Below are positions 55,301 to 64,000 of a stretch of 64,000 nucleotides of DNA, piece after piece. Within the stretch, counting starts at the first letter, position 1. Each line of letters opens with the position of its first letter. Below the pieces are notes generated by a model, which did not search any database, had not been told where the DNA came from, and was given only the letters and a program-made list of their open reading frames with translations. Origin of the DNA: Brachionus plicatilis (Eukaryota > Rotifera > Eurotatoria > Ploima > Brachionidae); the NCBI GenBank assembly GCA_010279815.1, contig QEOQ01000165.1, positions 677,638 through 741,637 on the forward strand. Reading direction: 5' to 3'. The translations under genes and the position numbers were made by a program.

Positions 55301-58300
55301 TTAATTTTTCACTTAATCCTCTAAAATTCATTATACAGTTTAACTCTACCATTTAAGTGAATTCAAAAAAAGAATCTGTTTTATGTTACTTTACCTAGTT
55401 AATTTCTTATGAGTAAAGTAACTTTGACATCCCTAATACATGAACACAAAAATTACAATTTGGCTTTTATCTCTGGTCAGGCTGGGCTCTTCTTTAGCCT
55501 CATTGTTCTCTACGGTTTCCATTATTTGAAATGCATTCGAGAAAGCTCGACTTTTAGGCCGTTCGCTTTCATTATGATTTGATACCTCTATCTTCAGGCC
55601 GATTTTAAGAATTTATTTTTTAATTAGATTTTAAAAATTTGTTACAATTTGACTTTTTTCCCTTTTCAGAGAGATGTCATTCTCGACCTGGAGGCTGTCT
55701 ACTTTTTCATTTAGCTGTAAAGCATTTGACAAAGCTCTTTTTTTTGCTGCACTATTCGGCTTTTGATTCTGCACACTAAGCTTTGAATTGAAACACAATT
55801 ATTGCAGGAAAAGTCTTAAAATTTCAAGGGTAGGGACTTGGGACAAAGCTCTTACTTTGCTTGGTACAGGCTTATCTAGAACTAAATGGTCTGTTTGCTG
55901 GTCAAATTTTACATCACCTTGATTCAAATGTATTTGATTAGCGTTGAAAAAGATATGCCGAACTAGGTATCTGTCAGTTTCATTTGGCTCAATTATTTTA
56001 TATTTAACTTTCTTTTCAGAGATTAGATAAAATTAAATGATTCAGGGAGCTGTGCAAAAATGTTATGCTTGAAAAAATGTTATAATCATTCAAGGAGCAT
56101 TAAGGTAAAATAAAAAAAAAAAAAACTAATAGAGTATAAATTCAAAGCTGAATAAAAAGTACCAGTTTGAGATTTTCAGTGTCAGTGAGATCAGGAAATG
56201 TGTTCAAATTTTCAAATTTTATATTCTCATAAACTTCTTTTGCCATTAATAAGACCCTCTTATAAACATTTAACTTATCGGTTATTTTGGTCAGAAGCTT
56301 AAATTATTCAGTAAAATTGGATTAAACTTAGGCTTTGATGAACCACTTACAGAAATACTTTTTTCCCTAGCTATAAGAGGTTCTTGCTTAACTTCAGTCA
56401 TGTTAAAATGTTCGAATAATTCAATACCATTATTTTTGACTCTATTTTTTACTTTAAAATGTTTTTCTTCTTTAAATGCAGCCTGTTTTTTTTCTCTAAA
56501 GTTAATAAAATTTATATCAATCGGCTAAATTCAAACCTTTTCAGTCTCTTCAATTTTTAAGTTGTTTTCAATTTTGACTTCCTGATCTTGGATGATTTCG
56601 TTTACTTCTATTGCATTGCTGAGAGCGCGTTTGTGCACTTGGTTTCTGTCGTCATGCTCGACTACTTTTACACTTTGTCTTGAAGGTACTCTTAAATTTT
56701 CGTTGAATGTAGACTGTTCCATTTTAAAACTTTCATTAATCTCCTGTACATTTTTTAGTGCCTTGCTCAATCGTGGACTTCTCTCTTCATTTTCTTTAAG
56801 CTTAAAAAAAAATTTATTTTATTTATATTTGTATTATCAAAAAATGAAAAAATAAAGAATTTTAGAATGACCAAAAGCTGAGCAAAATAAAAATTTTCGA
56901 AATTTTTTTCAATTTTTAGATAATATTTTTCCTCTCAAAAAATGGTTTTATTCACAAATATACCGTAACCCCGTGTCAACGACTCTAAGGGCAAAGCCCA
57001 AATCCAAGCTTTTTCTTTTAGAGTTAATCTCATGGTTTCTATTTTATAACAATTAAAATTTAATTAGCTAGAAAATACCCTGAATATGGGATATTTTCCA
57101 AAAATAAAGCCCAAGTTTAACTTTTACTCAAACAAAAAATTGTCTTTTCTCTCATAAAAAAAATTAAATATCAAAAAAAATTGTAGAGTTAATTTCGAAA
57201 TAGTGAATAAGTCAAATTCTGGCTTTTTTCTATTTTTGGACTTTACTCTTAGAGCATTTTTTGTAATATTAAAGATAAAATTTAAAATTTTTATTAATAT
57301 CTCAAATTCACCATTTTCTGAATTTTACATATGGTCGCATATTAAAGCATCATTTATTTTTATTAAACGTCAAATAAAATAATGACAATTTAATGTATTT
57401 ATTGTCATTTAAAAAATTAAGTATCATTTAAATGTATGAATCGTCATTTAAAAAATTAAGTATCATTTAAATGTATGAAACGTCATTTAAAAAATTAAGT
57501 ATCATTTAAATGTATGAATCGTCATTTAAAAAATTAAGTATCATTTAAATGTATGAATCGTCATTTAAAAAATTAAGTATCATTTAAATGTATGAATCGT
57601 CATTTAAAAAATTAAGGTTTCATTTAAATGAATGAATTGTCATTTAAAATATTAAATGTCAATTAAATGTATTAATTGTCATTTGTAAACAACCAACTCT
57701 TTTACCGGCAAGCACCCAAAACTACCTTTTAAAACAACAAATGCCACACACAAATCAAATGTTTGAACCAATAGCTGCCACAAGAAGTTTACTGAAAAAA
57801 GATCGAAAAAAAAAGAATCTTATACCTGAAATTCAGAATCTCTCAGAAAATGAACCATTAAAGGAACTCTATCAAAGTAAAATTCAATTGCCAAATATTC
57901 CAGTTGTTAGAAAATTAAGAGGAGTAGGACGTAAATATTTTCTTAATTTTTTTTATTCTTTTTATTTATTTGTTTTCTGTACCGAGCTAAAGCTCCTTCA
58001 GAATTTATGATTAAAATGTTTTTTTAAATGTATTCTTATTTTCCTTATGACATTTAATTTTATTCTGTGATTCCTAATTAATTAAAATGACAACTAATAC
58101 TTTTAATTTACGATTCATAAATTTAATTGACTAATTTTTTTGTTGACAAAATAATATAAATAAATGACAATTTTATTTTTTTATAATTGACGTTTAATAA
58201 AAATAAATGACACTTTAATATTCTTTCTTTACATATTTATTGAAGAGTTTTTTACTTAAGCTTTGGCATTTTAAATATTTTGTTATTGCTTTTAGTACTT

Positions 58301-61300
58301 AATGACACAATGCCATAAAAATAGTGAAACAAGTCCAAAGAAAAGGTTAAGAAAAAAGGTTCCATGTGATGAAAATGGAAAAATTGTCAGATGAAATAAA
58401 AATAAACATTTCTTTCTTTATTATTCAAAAATTTAATTCCAATTACAGCATCTAATTCAATTGATTACTTAATAAACTTTTTAAAATATTACATTTTATT
58501 TCTGTTAGGTAGAGTTTAAACTCAAATTCCAAAAAAAATATTTTAAATTTTACCTTTAATCTTAAAAAAAATGCTCTAAGAGTAAGGTTCAAAAATAGAA
58601 AAAAGCCAAAATTTGACTTATTTACTATTTCGAAATTAACTCTACAATTTTTTTTGATATTTAATATTCAGGGTATTTTTTAGCTAAATAAATTTTAATT
58701 GTTATAACATAGAATCCATGTGATTAACTCTAAAAGAAAAAGGTTGTATTTGGGCTTTACTCTTAGAGTACTTAACACCAAGTTACGGTATAAAAAAAAA
58801 TTCTTACGACTTTTTCCTTAATAAAAGAATGAAATTTACAATTTAAAACTGCTTTTTTTAGTTCTAAATTGCTGTATAAAAATTAAGCAATATTGATTTT
58901 TGATAAAATGGCTAATTAATTCTTAAATAATGTTATTATTAAATAATTAAATAATTAATGAAAACTATGATTTATAATGATTTCTTTAATAATTAATTAA
59001 TATGTGTGCTTTGTTAAAAAAAGCCTCATTTGAATTTCAGGTAATTTTTAATTTAAATTTAGATTTTAGTAGAGGGGTTTTTTACTAAAATTATAATAAA
59101 AGCTCAACTTTAGTTAAAATAAATAAACTAGATCTTATGTATCCTTGTTTTAATCAAATAAAAGCTAAAATTTATCGATAGGATTTTTTATACATGGCAA
59201 ATTTTTTTCTTTTAGATTTAAGTTTCAAATGTGTAAATTAAAATGCAAAGAAAAAAACTATTACAAAAAATTAAATAATGAGGAAAATCAAATTAATAAT
59301 ATTACTGATTAATTTTTGAAGACTTTGTCATAGTCTTTCGTAAAATTAGCTGCATCAAATAAATCAGAAGTATATTTGATAATTAGTCTTTGAAAAAATC
59401 AGTTTCTTAGCAAATTATTTGATTTTATTTGATTCAACAGAGTCAAAACCTCTTATCTTTAAGAATTTAAAAAACAATAATTTAAGAATTTAAGAAGTGA
59501 AAAAACTTTTTAACACAGAAAACAAAAATTTTGACACAATTTTTGATTGTTTAAAAAAACTTTTCACCACAATAAACATAACTTTTGAGCACAGTTTTCT
59601 TTATAATTTCAAAAAATTTCTTTTTTTCAGTTTTTTCACTCAGTTTTGATTTAATGACTCATTTCTAAGTGACTTCTAAACGTTTTGAAAAAGAACCTCT
59701 CCCGAGTGCTAGAGCTTCAAAAGCTGCTGAATCTATGGCTAGTTGGAATAATTTTAAAAAAATTGGAAAACATGTGTATCGTTTTGATACTGTAGTCATA
59801 TTTTGGCTTTGGAAAAATTGTGGAAAAATTATGACTTTGTAAATAGGCCGATAAAAAGGTAGACCAAAAATAGCAGATAAATATTTTAGCCAAATTTAAA
59901 CAGATTTAATAATAATTACCTTAAGACTTTAAAACTTTATGTATTTAATAAATTTTTTTTAATCAAAATTTGTGTTTAAAAGTCATAAAAAAAATAAATA
60001 TAATGATAATTTAATTTCCTGTTAGGCGCAGAAAAATTTAGTTAAACAGTGATCTGTGTTACAAAGTTTCTAAAATGTGGATAACAGTATTTTCACTGTG
60101 GACAATCAATTAACTCTAAATTAAGTCTTAAATGATATTTTTGTAATTAATTTGTATTAAAAATATTTTTTTTTATAAAATTTAATTGTTGTAGTTCTCT
60201 CAATAACTACAACACCGACTCTTCAACTTAAATGTCTATAGTTTCACAGTGCAATACTATGATCTCTTGCGCTTAGCAAGTTGATAGTATTTAACACTGT
60301 GTAAAATACTAGACATGTGCGATTAGAAGAAAAACTTTGTAATTATTATTTTTTTCTTTTCTTTTCTCCATTTTTCTTTATTATTTGTTCAGGCTAGAAG
60401 TGGCCATTTATTAATAAAGTTATTATTATTATTTAATTTCTTTTATTATTTGAGTTATAACCGCGAACCACCAGATCTAACAAATCCGGAAAGAATTATT
60501 TATTTTTTAAGGTTTATAACATAATATTTTTAATTTATTGTGTTAATATAATTTTTTTATTGGAACATACTCTGCCAATATTATAATTTTATATGGTCAA
60601 TAGAACCACTCTTTTTAATATCAAGATTTAGTATTTAAATATTCAAATGACATTACCTTTGAGCTTTTTGGACGATCAGAGGATTCTTTATCTAATTTTT
60701 TTGCTTCTATAAACTGATTAAATTCGACAATTACATTCGGATTAAACAATATTTTAGCTAGTTCAAAAGAATCTTTTTCAAAAGATACTTTAACCTTTAC
60801 AAATTTATAAAAAAAATAAAACAAATAAAGAAAATCGAATGGAAAAAAAATTACCAAAACACTTTTTGGTCTGTTATCTCCCAATTTTTCTATTTTTTCT
60901 TGATAAAAAGCATCTTGTATTTCAGCCACATCGTTGAAATCAACTTCTGGCGGATAGTGAAATTTTCCAATGTAACTCAAAGAATTTTTGCTCGATTCAA
61001 TAAACTTAAATAGATCAGGATCCGGAACTTGAATGAGTTCAGACTTGACTTCTGGTTTTTTGATTTCAGGCTCAGGTGTTTTTTCAACTGGCAGCTTGAG
61101 GTCCTCTACCAAAGTCGGAAGCCTGTTGACTGATTTTTTGGCTGATTCTACTTTTTCTACAGGAAGTTTGAGGTCCCCTACAAGGAACGGACCACGACCA
61201 GTGGATGGCGTTAGATTTAGTCTTGATTTTATGTCAACTAAGGGTGTCATGGTGGCCACATCTAATTTGGGCACAAGTTCCTCGGTTGGAGGGTCGATAT

Positions 61301-61805
61301 TTTTGGAGGTGAGAAACTTAGGCCGATAAATTAGATCCTTGTATTTGTCACTTGGATGCTTGAGGTCATTTACAGTTATCGGTTTTTGATACCGATAAAG
61401 CATTGTCACCTCTTTTGACTTCTGTCGTTTGGGAACAGGCGGTTTTTGTGTCTCTTTTTTATCAATTATTTTCTCTAGAGGCTTAGGAGGTAGAGATATT
61501 GCTGGTAATTGCCGACTAGAAATCGGATTTGGTCTGAAAGTCTGAGGATAATACATGACCTGCATTGGCGCATTACTCAATGGAGCCATCGAGTTATATT
61601 GGTACATAAACGGGTTCATTACTGGCATATTGGAGCCTCCGGCGATTATGTAAACTGGTTGAAGCTGAGGAATTTGAGGATTTATCGCCGCAATCAAAGG
61701 CTGCTGATTTAAATTTGGCATTAGCATTGGTTGTTGTTGAGGAGCGATTACAAAAGATGCTTGAGGTGTATAATTTTGTGCACCGTTAACTTGCCTATTT
61801 GTCAT
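40329..61805 (-). CDS. large 22-exon repeat protein with tau/MAP-like repeats
   Basis: Exons in transcript order: 60855-61805, 60657-60794, 56537-56800, 56351-56482, 56163-56297, 55856-56011, 55646-55780, 55457-55591, 52938-53069, 52595-52732, 50479-50781, 50295-50414, 49907-50002, 48233-48325, 48076-48171, 47921-48025, 47781-47873, 45658-46035, 45512-45607, 45194-45454, 40471-40914, 40329-40409. Every exon is a multiple of three, phase 0, bounded by AG and GT, giving about 1,493 residues. Parts: Pro/Gln-rich N-terminus; eleven or so 43-52-residue repeats (exons 1 end to 10; RALSNAxxxNE and RPKS motifs); His-rich exon 11; about eight degenerate repeats like tau/MAP2/MAP4 (for example KLDWKAESKVKKLSFENFNY); basic tail. 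AATAAA (minus) lies at 40269-40274. Further exons may be missed. The microtubule role is inferred from the repeats only. Confidence 0.8.
41285..41670. repeat. foldback with TTGTGTTGAA subrepeats
   Basis: ATTCAACACAAAAAAATTGTG at the left is mirrored by TTGTGTTGAATGGTTATTTT at the right. Several TTTTTGTG(T/C)TGA units occur between. Lies in the last long intron of the 22-exon gene. An open frame across it is low complexity and not a credible gene. Confidence 0.5.
41834..41987. mobile_element. AAGTC-family hAT-like MITE, perfect 8-bp TSD
   Basis: 154 bp with ends CAGACTTTTTTATAAGTC and GACTTAAAAACAAGTCTG, flanked by TAACAGAG at 41826-41833 and 41988-41995. Confidence 0.9.
42580..44508 (+). mobile_element. 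Mutator-like element with intact transposase ORF
   Basis: 1,929 bp flanked by identical GCAGTGGAG at 42571-42579 and 44509-44517. Termini: GGCATCTCTTCAAAATAG at the left; the complement of the right end reads GGCTCTATATCGAAATAG. AATAGCTT/AAGCTATT units are reiterated at both ends. Removing the element plus one GCAGTGGAG puts the interrupted gag-like frame back in register. It carries one uninterrupted 509-codon transposase. Confidence 0.93.
42812..44341 (+). CDS. FLYWCH-MULE transposase
   Basis: 509 residues, single exon. The N-terminus (about 36-95) is a FLYWCH-type zinc-binding module: YYDGHFF, then NWRCVKTNCNVTC and GEHIEAPD, supplying C62, C67 or C71 and H91. The MULE DDE domain spans about 215-430: first Asp in FCDGTFNIAP (D222), second in SSDFEKAF (D283), the C-x2-H motif in VHGCFFHLKQSFWRK (C304/H307), and the catalytic Glu in NNFAEAWHNAF (E427). 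No stop or frameshift, so it may be active or recently active. It acts by cut-and-paste on ends like those of its own element. It lies in an intron of the 22-exon gene, on the opposite strand. Confidence 0.92.
   Translation: MDNNPVDEINQQLNAFSLSVDNTMGFITLSQKDAPQLYYDGHFFRDNTNKNVKGKGNVNWRCVKTNCNVTCQTASDNIGRSIEILKIKGEHIEAPDAAKLKKLEYRRQLKEMAKNTDEAPRKIITKAKSKTVVNDEVIANQGSYEADTQVINRMKKKIKPKYPPEPKDLSDINMPEFLNSTLTNSNTNFLIYDSGNMDKDRFFIIGNVDQLKLLEDAHLFCDGTFNIAPKLFQQVYSIHVLYNGRCIPIVYALLPRRTQINYEKFLGKVSEYLKNSPKSISSDFEKAFINACNSIFLKAAVHGCFFHLKQSFWRKIQELGLKKSYNSDDNSRKLLKLPQILAFTLKFDVVDHFKRLKNQISSTDSQIFDFYNYLEDNYIGKTEMVKASTRRNAKLIEVTSEPLFSIDLWNVYDRVNECIPRTNNFAEAWHNAFSKMIRSHPLIYELVDWFRKEEKTSHAKIVLAKTGIKTNRKSKYIKLDDRIKEIVSQYDESKFDEFYENLSLVLKYD
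46525..47042. mobile_element. foldback element, GGCATCTTGAAGTTGA ends
   Basis: 518 bp with inverted arms of about 130 bp (GGCATCTTGAAGTTGAAGAT, CAATTCAAAGAGTTTAT, TGTAAAATGCTTTACATG) mirrored at the right end. No ORF. No exact duplication adjoins the ends; AGTAAAATT occurs near each side but offset. Intronic in the 22-exon gene. Confidence 0.7.
48586..49700. repeat. diverged member of the TTGAAGTTCATGATC family with a nested MITE
   Basis: AATAATTGAAAAAATGAAGTTCATGATC-like left sequence is mirrored at about 49655-49700 (TTTGATCATGAATTTCAGGTT). The TA-flanked MITE at 48711-48894 lies inside. Borders are approximate. Confidence 0.45.
48711..48894. mobile_element. TA-flanked MITE, CCGTAAACTCGTGTTCACGA ends
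   Basis: 184 bp, TA at 48709-48710 and 48895-48896. The arms begin CCGTAAACTCGTGTTCACGA, continue CTCTAAGAGTAAAAGCC, and are mirrored at the right. Same terminus family as 56963-58788 and the solo end at 13774. Confidence 0.85.
53155..55435. mobile_element. 2.3-kb hAT-like element with perfect 8-bp TSD
   Basis: Termini TAGGGATGTCAAAATTAC and GTAACTTTGACATCCCTA, flanked by identical ATACATGA at 53147-53154 and 55436-55443. No transposase. Inside are one long inverted repeat (arms about 53350-53510 and 53880-54045), a second foldback (about 54725-54900 and 55150-55330) with TTACGTAAAATT motifs, and a 64-codon ORF that looks like chance. It sits in an intron of the 22-exon gene, ending 22 bp before exon 8's donor side (exon low end 55457). 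Confidence 0.9.
56963..58788. mobile_element. TA-flanked element with about 330-bp inverted repeats
   Basis: TA at 56961-56962 and 58789-58790; ends CCGTAACCCCGTGTCAACGA and the complement of CCGTAACTTGGTGTTAAGTA. The arms extend to about 57290 and 58500, and an inner inverted pair lies near 57345 and 58200. It contains a 39-bp minisatellite and a small plus-strand ORF (57741-58010, starts MPHTNQMFEPIAATRSLLKK) I do not recognise. It lies in intron 2 of the 22-exon gene. Confidence 0.8.
57404..57690 (+). repeat. 39-bp minisatellite, about seven copies
   Basis: GTCATTTAAAAAATTAAGTATC plus CATTTAAATGTATGAATC-type units start at 57404, 57443, 57482, 57521, 57560, 57599 and 57639, exactly 39 bp apart except the last step of 40. 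Copies 1-6 are nearly identical; the last are diverged. The unit contains the palindrome ATTTAAAT. There are no spacers, so it is not a CRISPR. Confidence 0.93.
60232..60316. ncRNA. 85-nt imperfect hairpin, miRNA-precursor-like
   Basis: Arms pair as ATGTCTA/TAGACAT, CACAGTG/CACTGTG, AATACTAT/ATAGTATT and CTTGC/GCAAG with small bulges and a short loop. Another hairpin (GTTGTAGTT, 8-nt loop, AACTACAAC) lies just upstream at 60188-60213. It is intronic in the 22-exon gene. Expression is unknown and a MITE origin is possible. Confidence 0.35.
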
Positions 61806-62493
61806 TTTTAAGCTTTGATTAAAATTAAATTTTTATTAAAATTTTTGAGTTTGATGATTAAATTAAAGCTTTTCAACTGGCCTGACTTAAATAAACCAAA
61901 GTTGGTTTTTTTTTTGTTATTTTTTTAAAGCCGTACATATTTTTTTTAATATTTGCAGGCCCCAACTAGAGAATTTAACTTATTTTTACACCGCAACTTA
62001 CAAATATTATATCACAACAATTGACCGACTCTGAGAGTATTTTGACTATTTAAATTTTTTTTTTTTTCAATAAAATTTAACTCAAAACTCTTTGCCAAAT
62101 ACTTTAAATTTAACCAGAATCAAAACTTAAAAATTAAAATCCAAAACCTTCACAATGATTAGAACAAATCAAAAAATTATTCAAAATAGTTAATTCCAAG
62201 CTATTTGGTTAACTGATCATGCATAATCATGCAAAAAAGCAACTGTAGAAAAATATTAAAAATCGAAAATTTTCCAACCTGAATCACTATGGATCTAAGA
62301 AACTTTATAAAATTTTAAAGCCATTTTACTAGCTCAAATAAATAAATAAAAGAAAAGAAAATTTTAAAAAATTTATTTAACTAAAATTTAAACTTGTTTA
62401 TTCGTTGAGTGCTGGTCGGTCTGAATTGTGCTGTGTTTCTTTTTCGTCTGCTAAAGTTTCCTTTAAAAAAATTCTTAACTAAAAATAAACAAC
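61806..62493. other. gap between two same-strand genes
   Basis: Holds the promoter and leader of the 22-exon gene and the 3' UTR of its upstream neighbour, including AATAAA on the minus strand at 62397-62402. Nothing else recognised. Confidence 0.5.
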
Positions 62494-63944
62494 TTAAAAT
62501 TGTGCCAATACTTCAAAAGTCAATGGTTCGGCTAAATCTTCTTTTTCTTTTGCAGTTTTGAATTTGTCGAATATGTCATCGTTCTCGGCAATCTTCACTG
62601 GTTTTCGGTTTGTCAAAGTGTTGACCATTTCGTACATTTGCTTGTTGGATATTTGTGGCAATTTGGAATTTTTATCATAAGTTCTATTTCGGTTGTAACT
62701 TGAATCCTCTTGGACCCATTGATCCACTCTTGGACTTGCATTTTTGACCGATGATTTCTGAGCAATAATAATGTATTTTATTATAAGGTATTTTATGAAT
62801 ATTTGTTACTTTCTGCTTTGGCAATTCCTCATTTTGTCGAGGATTCTTAGGCTTAGCCTTGATAATTGGAAGTACATTCTCCTTTTTCTGGGTTCAAAAT
62901 TAATTGACTTGAAATTGAAGCTGGTCAAAAGTCAAAGTCTGACTTTGAATTGAAAGTTTGAGCATCAGTTTTTATTAAATGCAAGAGTTTTGAGAAAAAT
63001 TAAAAATTTTGATTTATATTCAAAATGAATTTTGGGTAATTCGGATGGCGATATATTCTTTTTTTCGAAATTTCTGATTTTATCACTAAAAATACATAAC
63101 CAAAAATTTTTTTTTGTTTTTAATTTTCTATGGCATCATAAATTCTCAACTCTATTCATTTTTCTTGAGTTTTACAAAAAAAAAATTACCAAAAATCTTT
63201 TTTCTAGAAAGAAAAATTTTAATTTAAATGTTCCTGAACAAGAATTGTTTAGCGAATGCGATGACAATAAAAATGAAGAAGCTAATTTTTTTTTTACTAA
63301 AATAAATGATTTTTGCTAGAAATTTAAATTTTTTAAATTATTTATAAAATAAAATTAAAATTTCACTATTTTATAATTTCGATAAATTATTTTTTTTGTT
63401 CAAAGGCCGAGACCAAATAGGATAAAAGACCATCGCTTAGAATGCAATACTTTTAAATGCTAGGTAAATAAAAAAATTAAATTAAACTTTATACTTAGCG
63501 AATTTTTTTATTTACCTAGCATTTTGAATTCTTTAACTAGCGTAAATAATTAAAGTCATTCAATTAGCCTTTTTTAATTTTTTCAAAGATATTTTTCATA
63601 AAGAGAATTGAGCTAAATCTGAAATTTTGTTGATAATTATAATTATTAAATAGAATAAGGATTTTTAACATGTTATTTATAAAAATAAAATCATTAAGTA
63701 TTTATTATATATTACAAAATCAAAACAATTTACTGAGATAAATGTTAAATTTAGATGAAATTGCCACATGTCTGGCATGCTCAAAGTACTGAAAATCTTC
63801 AAATTCGAACAACTATATTTTTACTCAAAATTATTATTTATTAGTACCCTTAAATTCAATGCACTTGTCACCTGTATCTTTAGCTCAATTTGTGCCAACT
63901 CCTCTAATAATTTCCCTTGTTCTCCCATTTCTTTTGAAACAGAC
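62494..63944 (-). CDS. 3' part of an unrecognised protein, continues beyond the window
   Basis: Three phased exons: 63872-63944 (SVSKEMGEQGKLLEELAQIE), 62810-62887 (KKENVLPIIKAKPKNPRQNE) and 62494-62757 (KSSVKNASPRVDQWVQEDSS to stop). Acceptors are TTTAAG, CCCAG and GCTCAG; donors are GTGACA and GTAACA. The visible 137 residues are hydrophilic and Lys/Glu/Asn-rich, ending LAEPLTFEVLAQF. The first listed exon starts with one base of a split codon, so upstream exons exist outside the window. No domain recognised. The last exon is firm; linkage of the other two rests on phase and splice sites. Confidence 0.6.
63455..63524. repeat. 24-bp-arm perfect hairpin
   Basis: AAATGCTAGGTAAATAAAAA at 63455 pairs perfectly with its complement ending at 63524, with a 22-nt loop containing TTATACTTAGCG. 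It lies in an intron of the right-edge gene and is probably a MITE core. Confidence 0.55.
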
Positions 63945-64000
63945 CTTAAAATTTCTAATTATAAACATATCTTTTCTCACTGAGAGAGTGAATAGACTAA

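Noticed and set aside
57404..57690. Regularly spaced repeats resembling a CRISPR array
   Set aside because: Units are contiguous 39-bp copies without unique spacers, in a eukaryotic intron; this is a minisatellite.
59670..59840. Possible exon reading EPLPSARASKAAESMASWNN on the plus strand
   Set aside because: Open for about 57 codons but with no convincing splice borders or start; a downstream KGRPKIADKYF suggests a decayed transposon ORF. Left unannotated.
63032..63319. 95-codon plus-strand frame near the right edge
   Set aside because: Mostly Phe/Lys from A/T runs and lies inside an intron of the minus-strand gene; the NVPEQELFSECDDNKNEE stretch is more complex but unsupported by splice sites.

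Overview
The window looks like nuclear DNA of a small AT-rich invertebrate. Intergenic DNA and introns are mostly A/T homopolymer-rich sequence, genes carry GT-AG introns often only about 50 bp long, and the proteins are animal-type (STT3A, EHD, ERGIC-53, SmE, COX6A, WDR25, APC15). A monogonont rotifer such as Brachionus is my best guess from composition and gene structure, but nothing here proves it.

Host genes, left to right: STT3A (73-2193, minus) and an EHD1-type ATPase (5261-6901, plus), both intronless and strikingly GC-rich; a five-exon SmE gene (14641-15136, minus) divergent from an unrecognised three-exon gene (15601-16765, plus); a six-exon ERGIC-53/LMAN1 gene (26668-28990, plus); tRNA-Trp(CCA) (31119-31191); a three-exon COX6A gene (33054-33594, plus); WDR25 (34616-35779, minus), divergent over 46 bp from a probable APC15 subunit (35826-36128, plus); one very large 22-exon gene (40329-61805, minus); and the 3' part of an unknown gene entering from the right edge (62494-63944, minus). 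I assembled the spliced genes by reading exons, GT/AG borders and phases. In every model exon lengths and phases close exactly, but none is supported by RNA data.

The 22-exon gene is the main discovery. All its exons are phase 0. The predicted protein of about 1,493 residues has a Pro/Gln-rich N-terminus, then about eleven copies of a 43-52-residue repeat (mostly one per exon), then about eight degenerate tau/MAP2/MAP4-like microtubule-binding repeats (mostly one per exon), then a basic tail.

The rest is a dense graveyard of transposons, often nested, and many insertions can be dated relative to each other by intact target-site duplications (TSDs). They include an intact Mutator-like (MULE) transposase element with a perfect 9-bp TSD inserted in a gag-like ORF (42580-44508); a second 9-bp-TSD element carrying a Ulp1-type protease, inserted in a Tigger/pogo element (38044-39193); large hAT-like elements with perfect 8-bp TSDs (17841-20699, 53155-55435, 19032-19675); a family of AAGTC-rich hAT-like MITEs; TA-flanked MITEs; a TTAA-flanked MITE beside the tRNA gene; fragments of non-LTR retrotransposons; a 39-bp minisatellite; and a candidate hammerhead-ribozyme motif.
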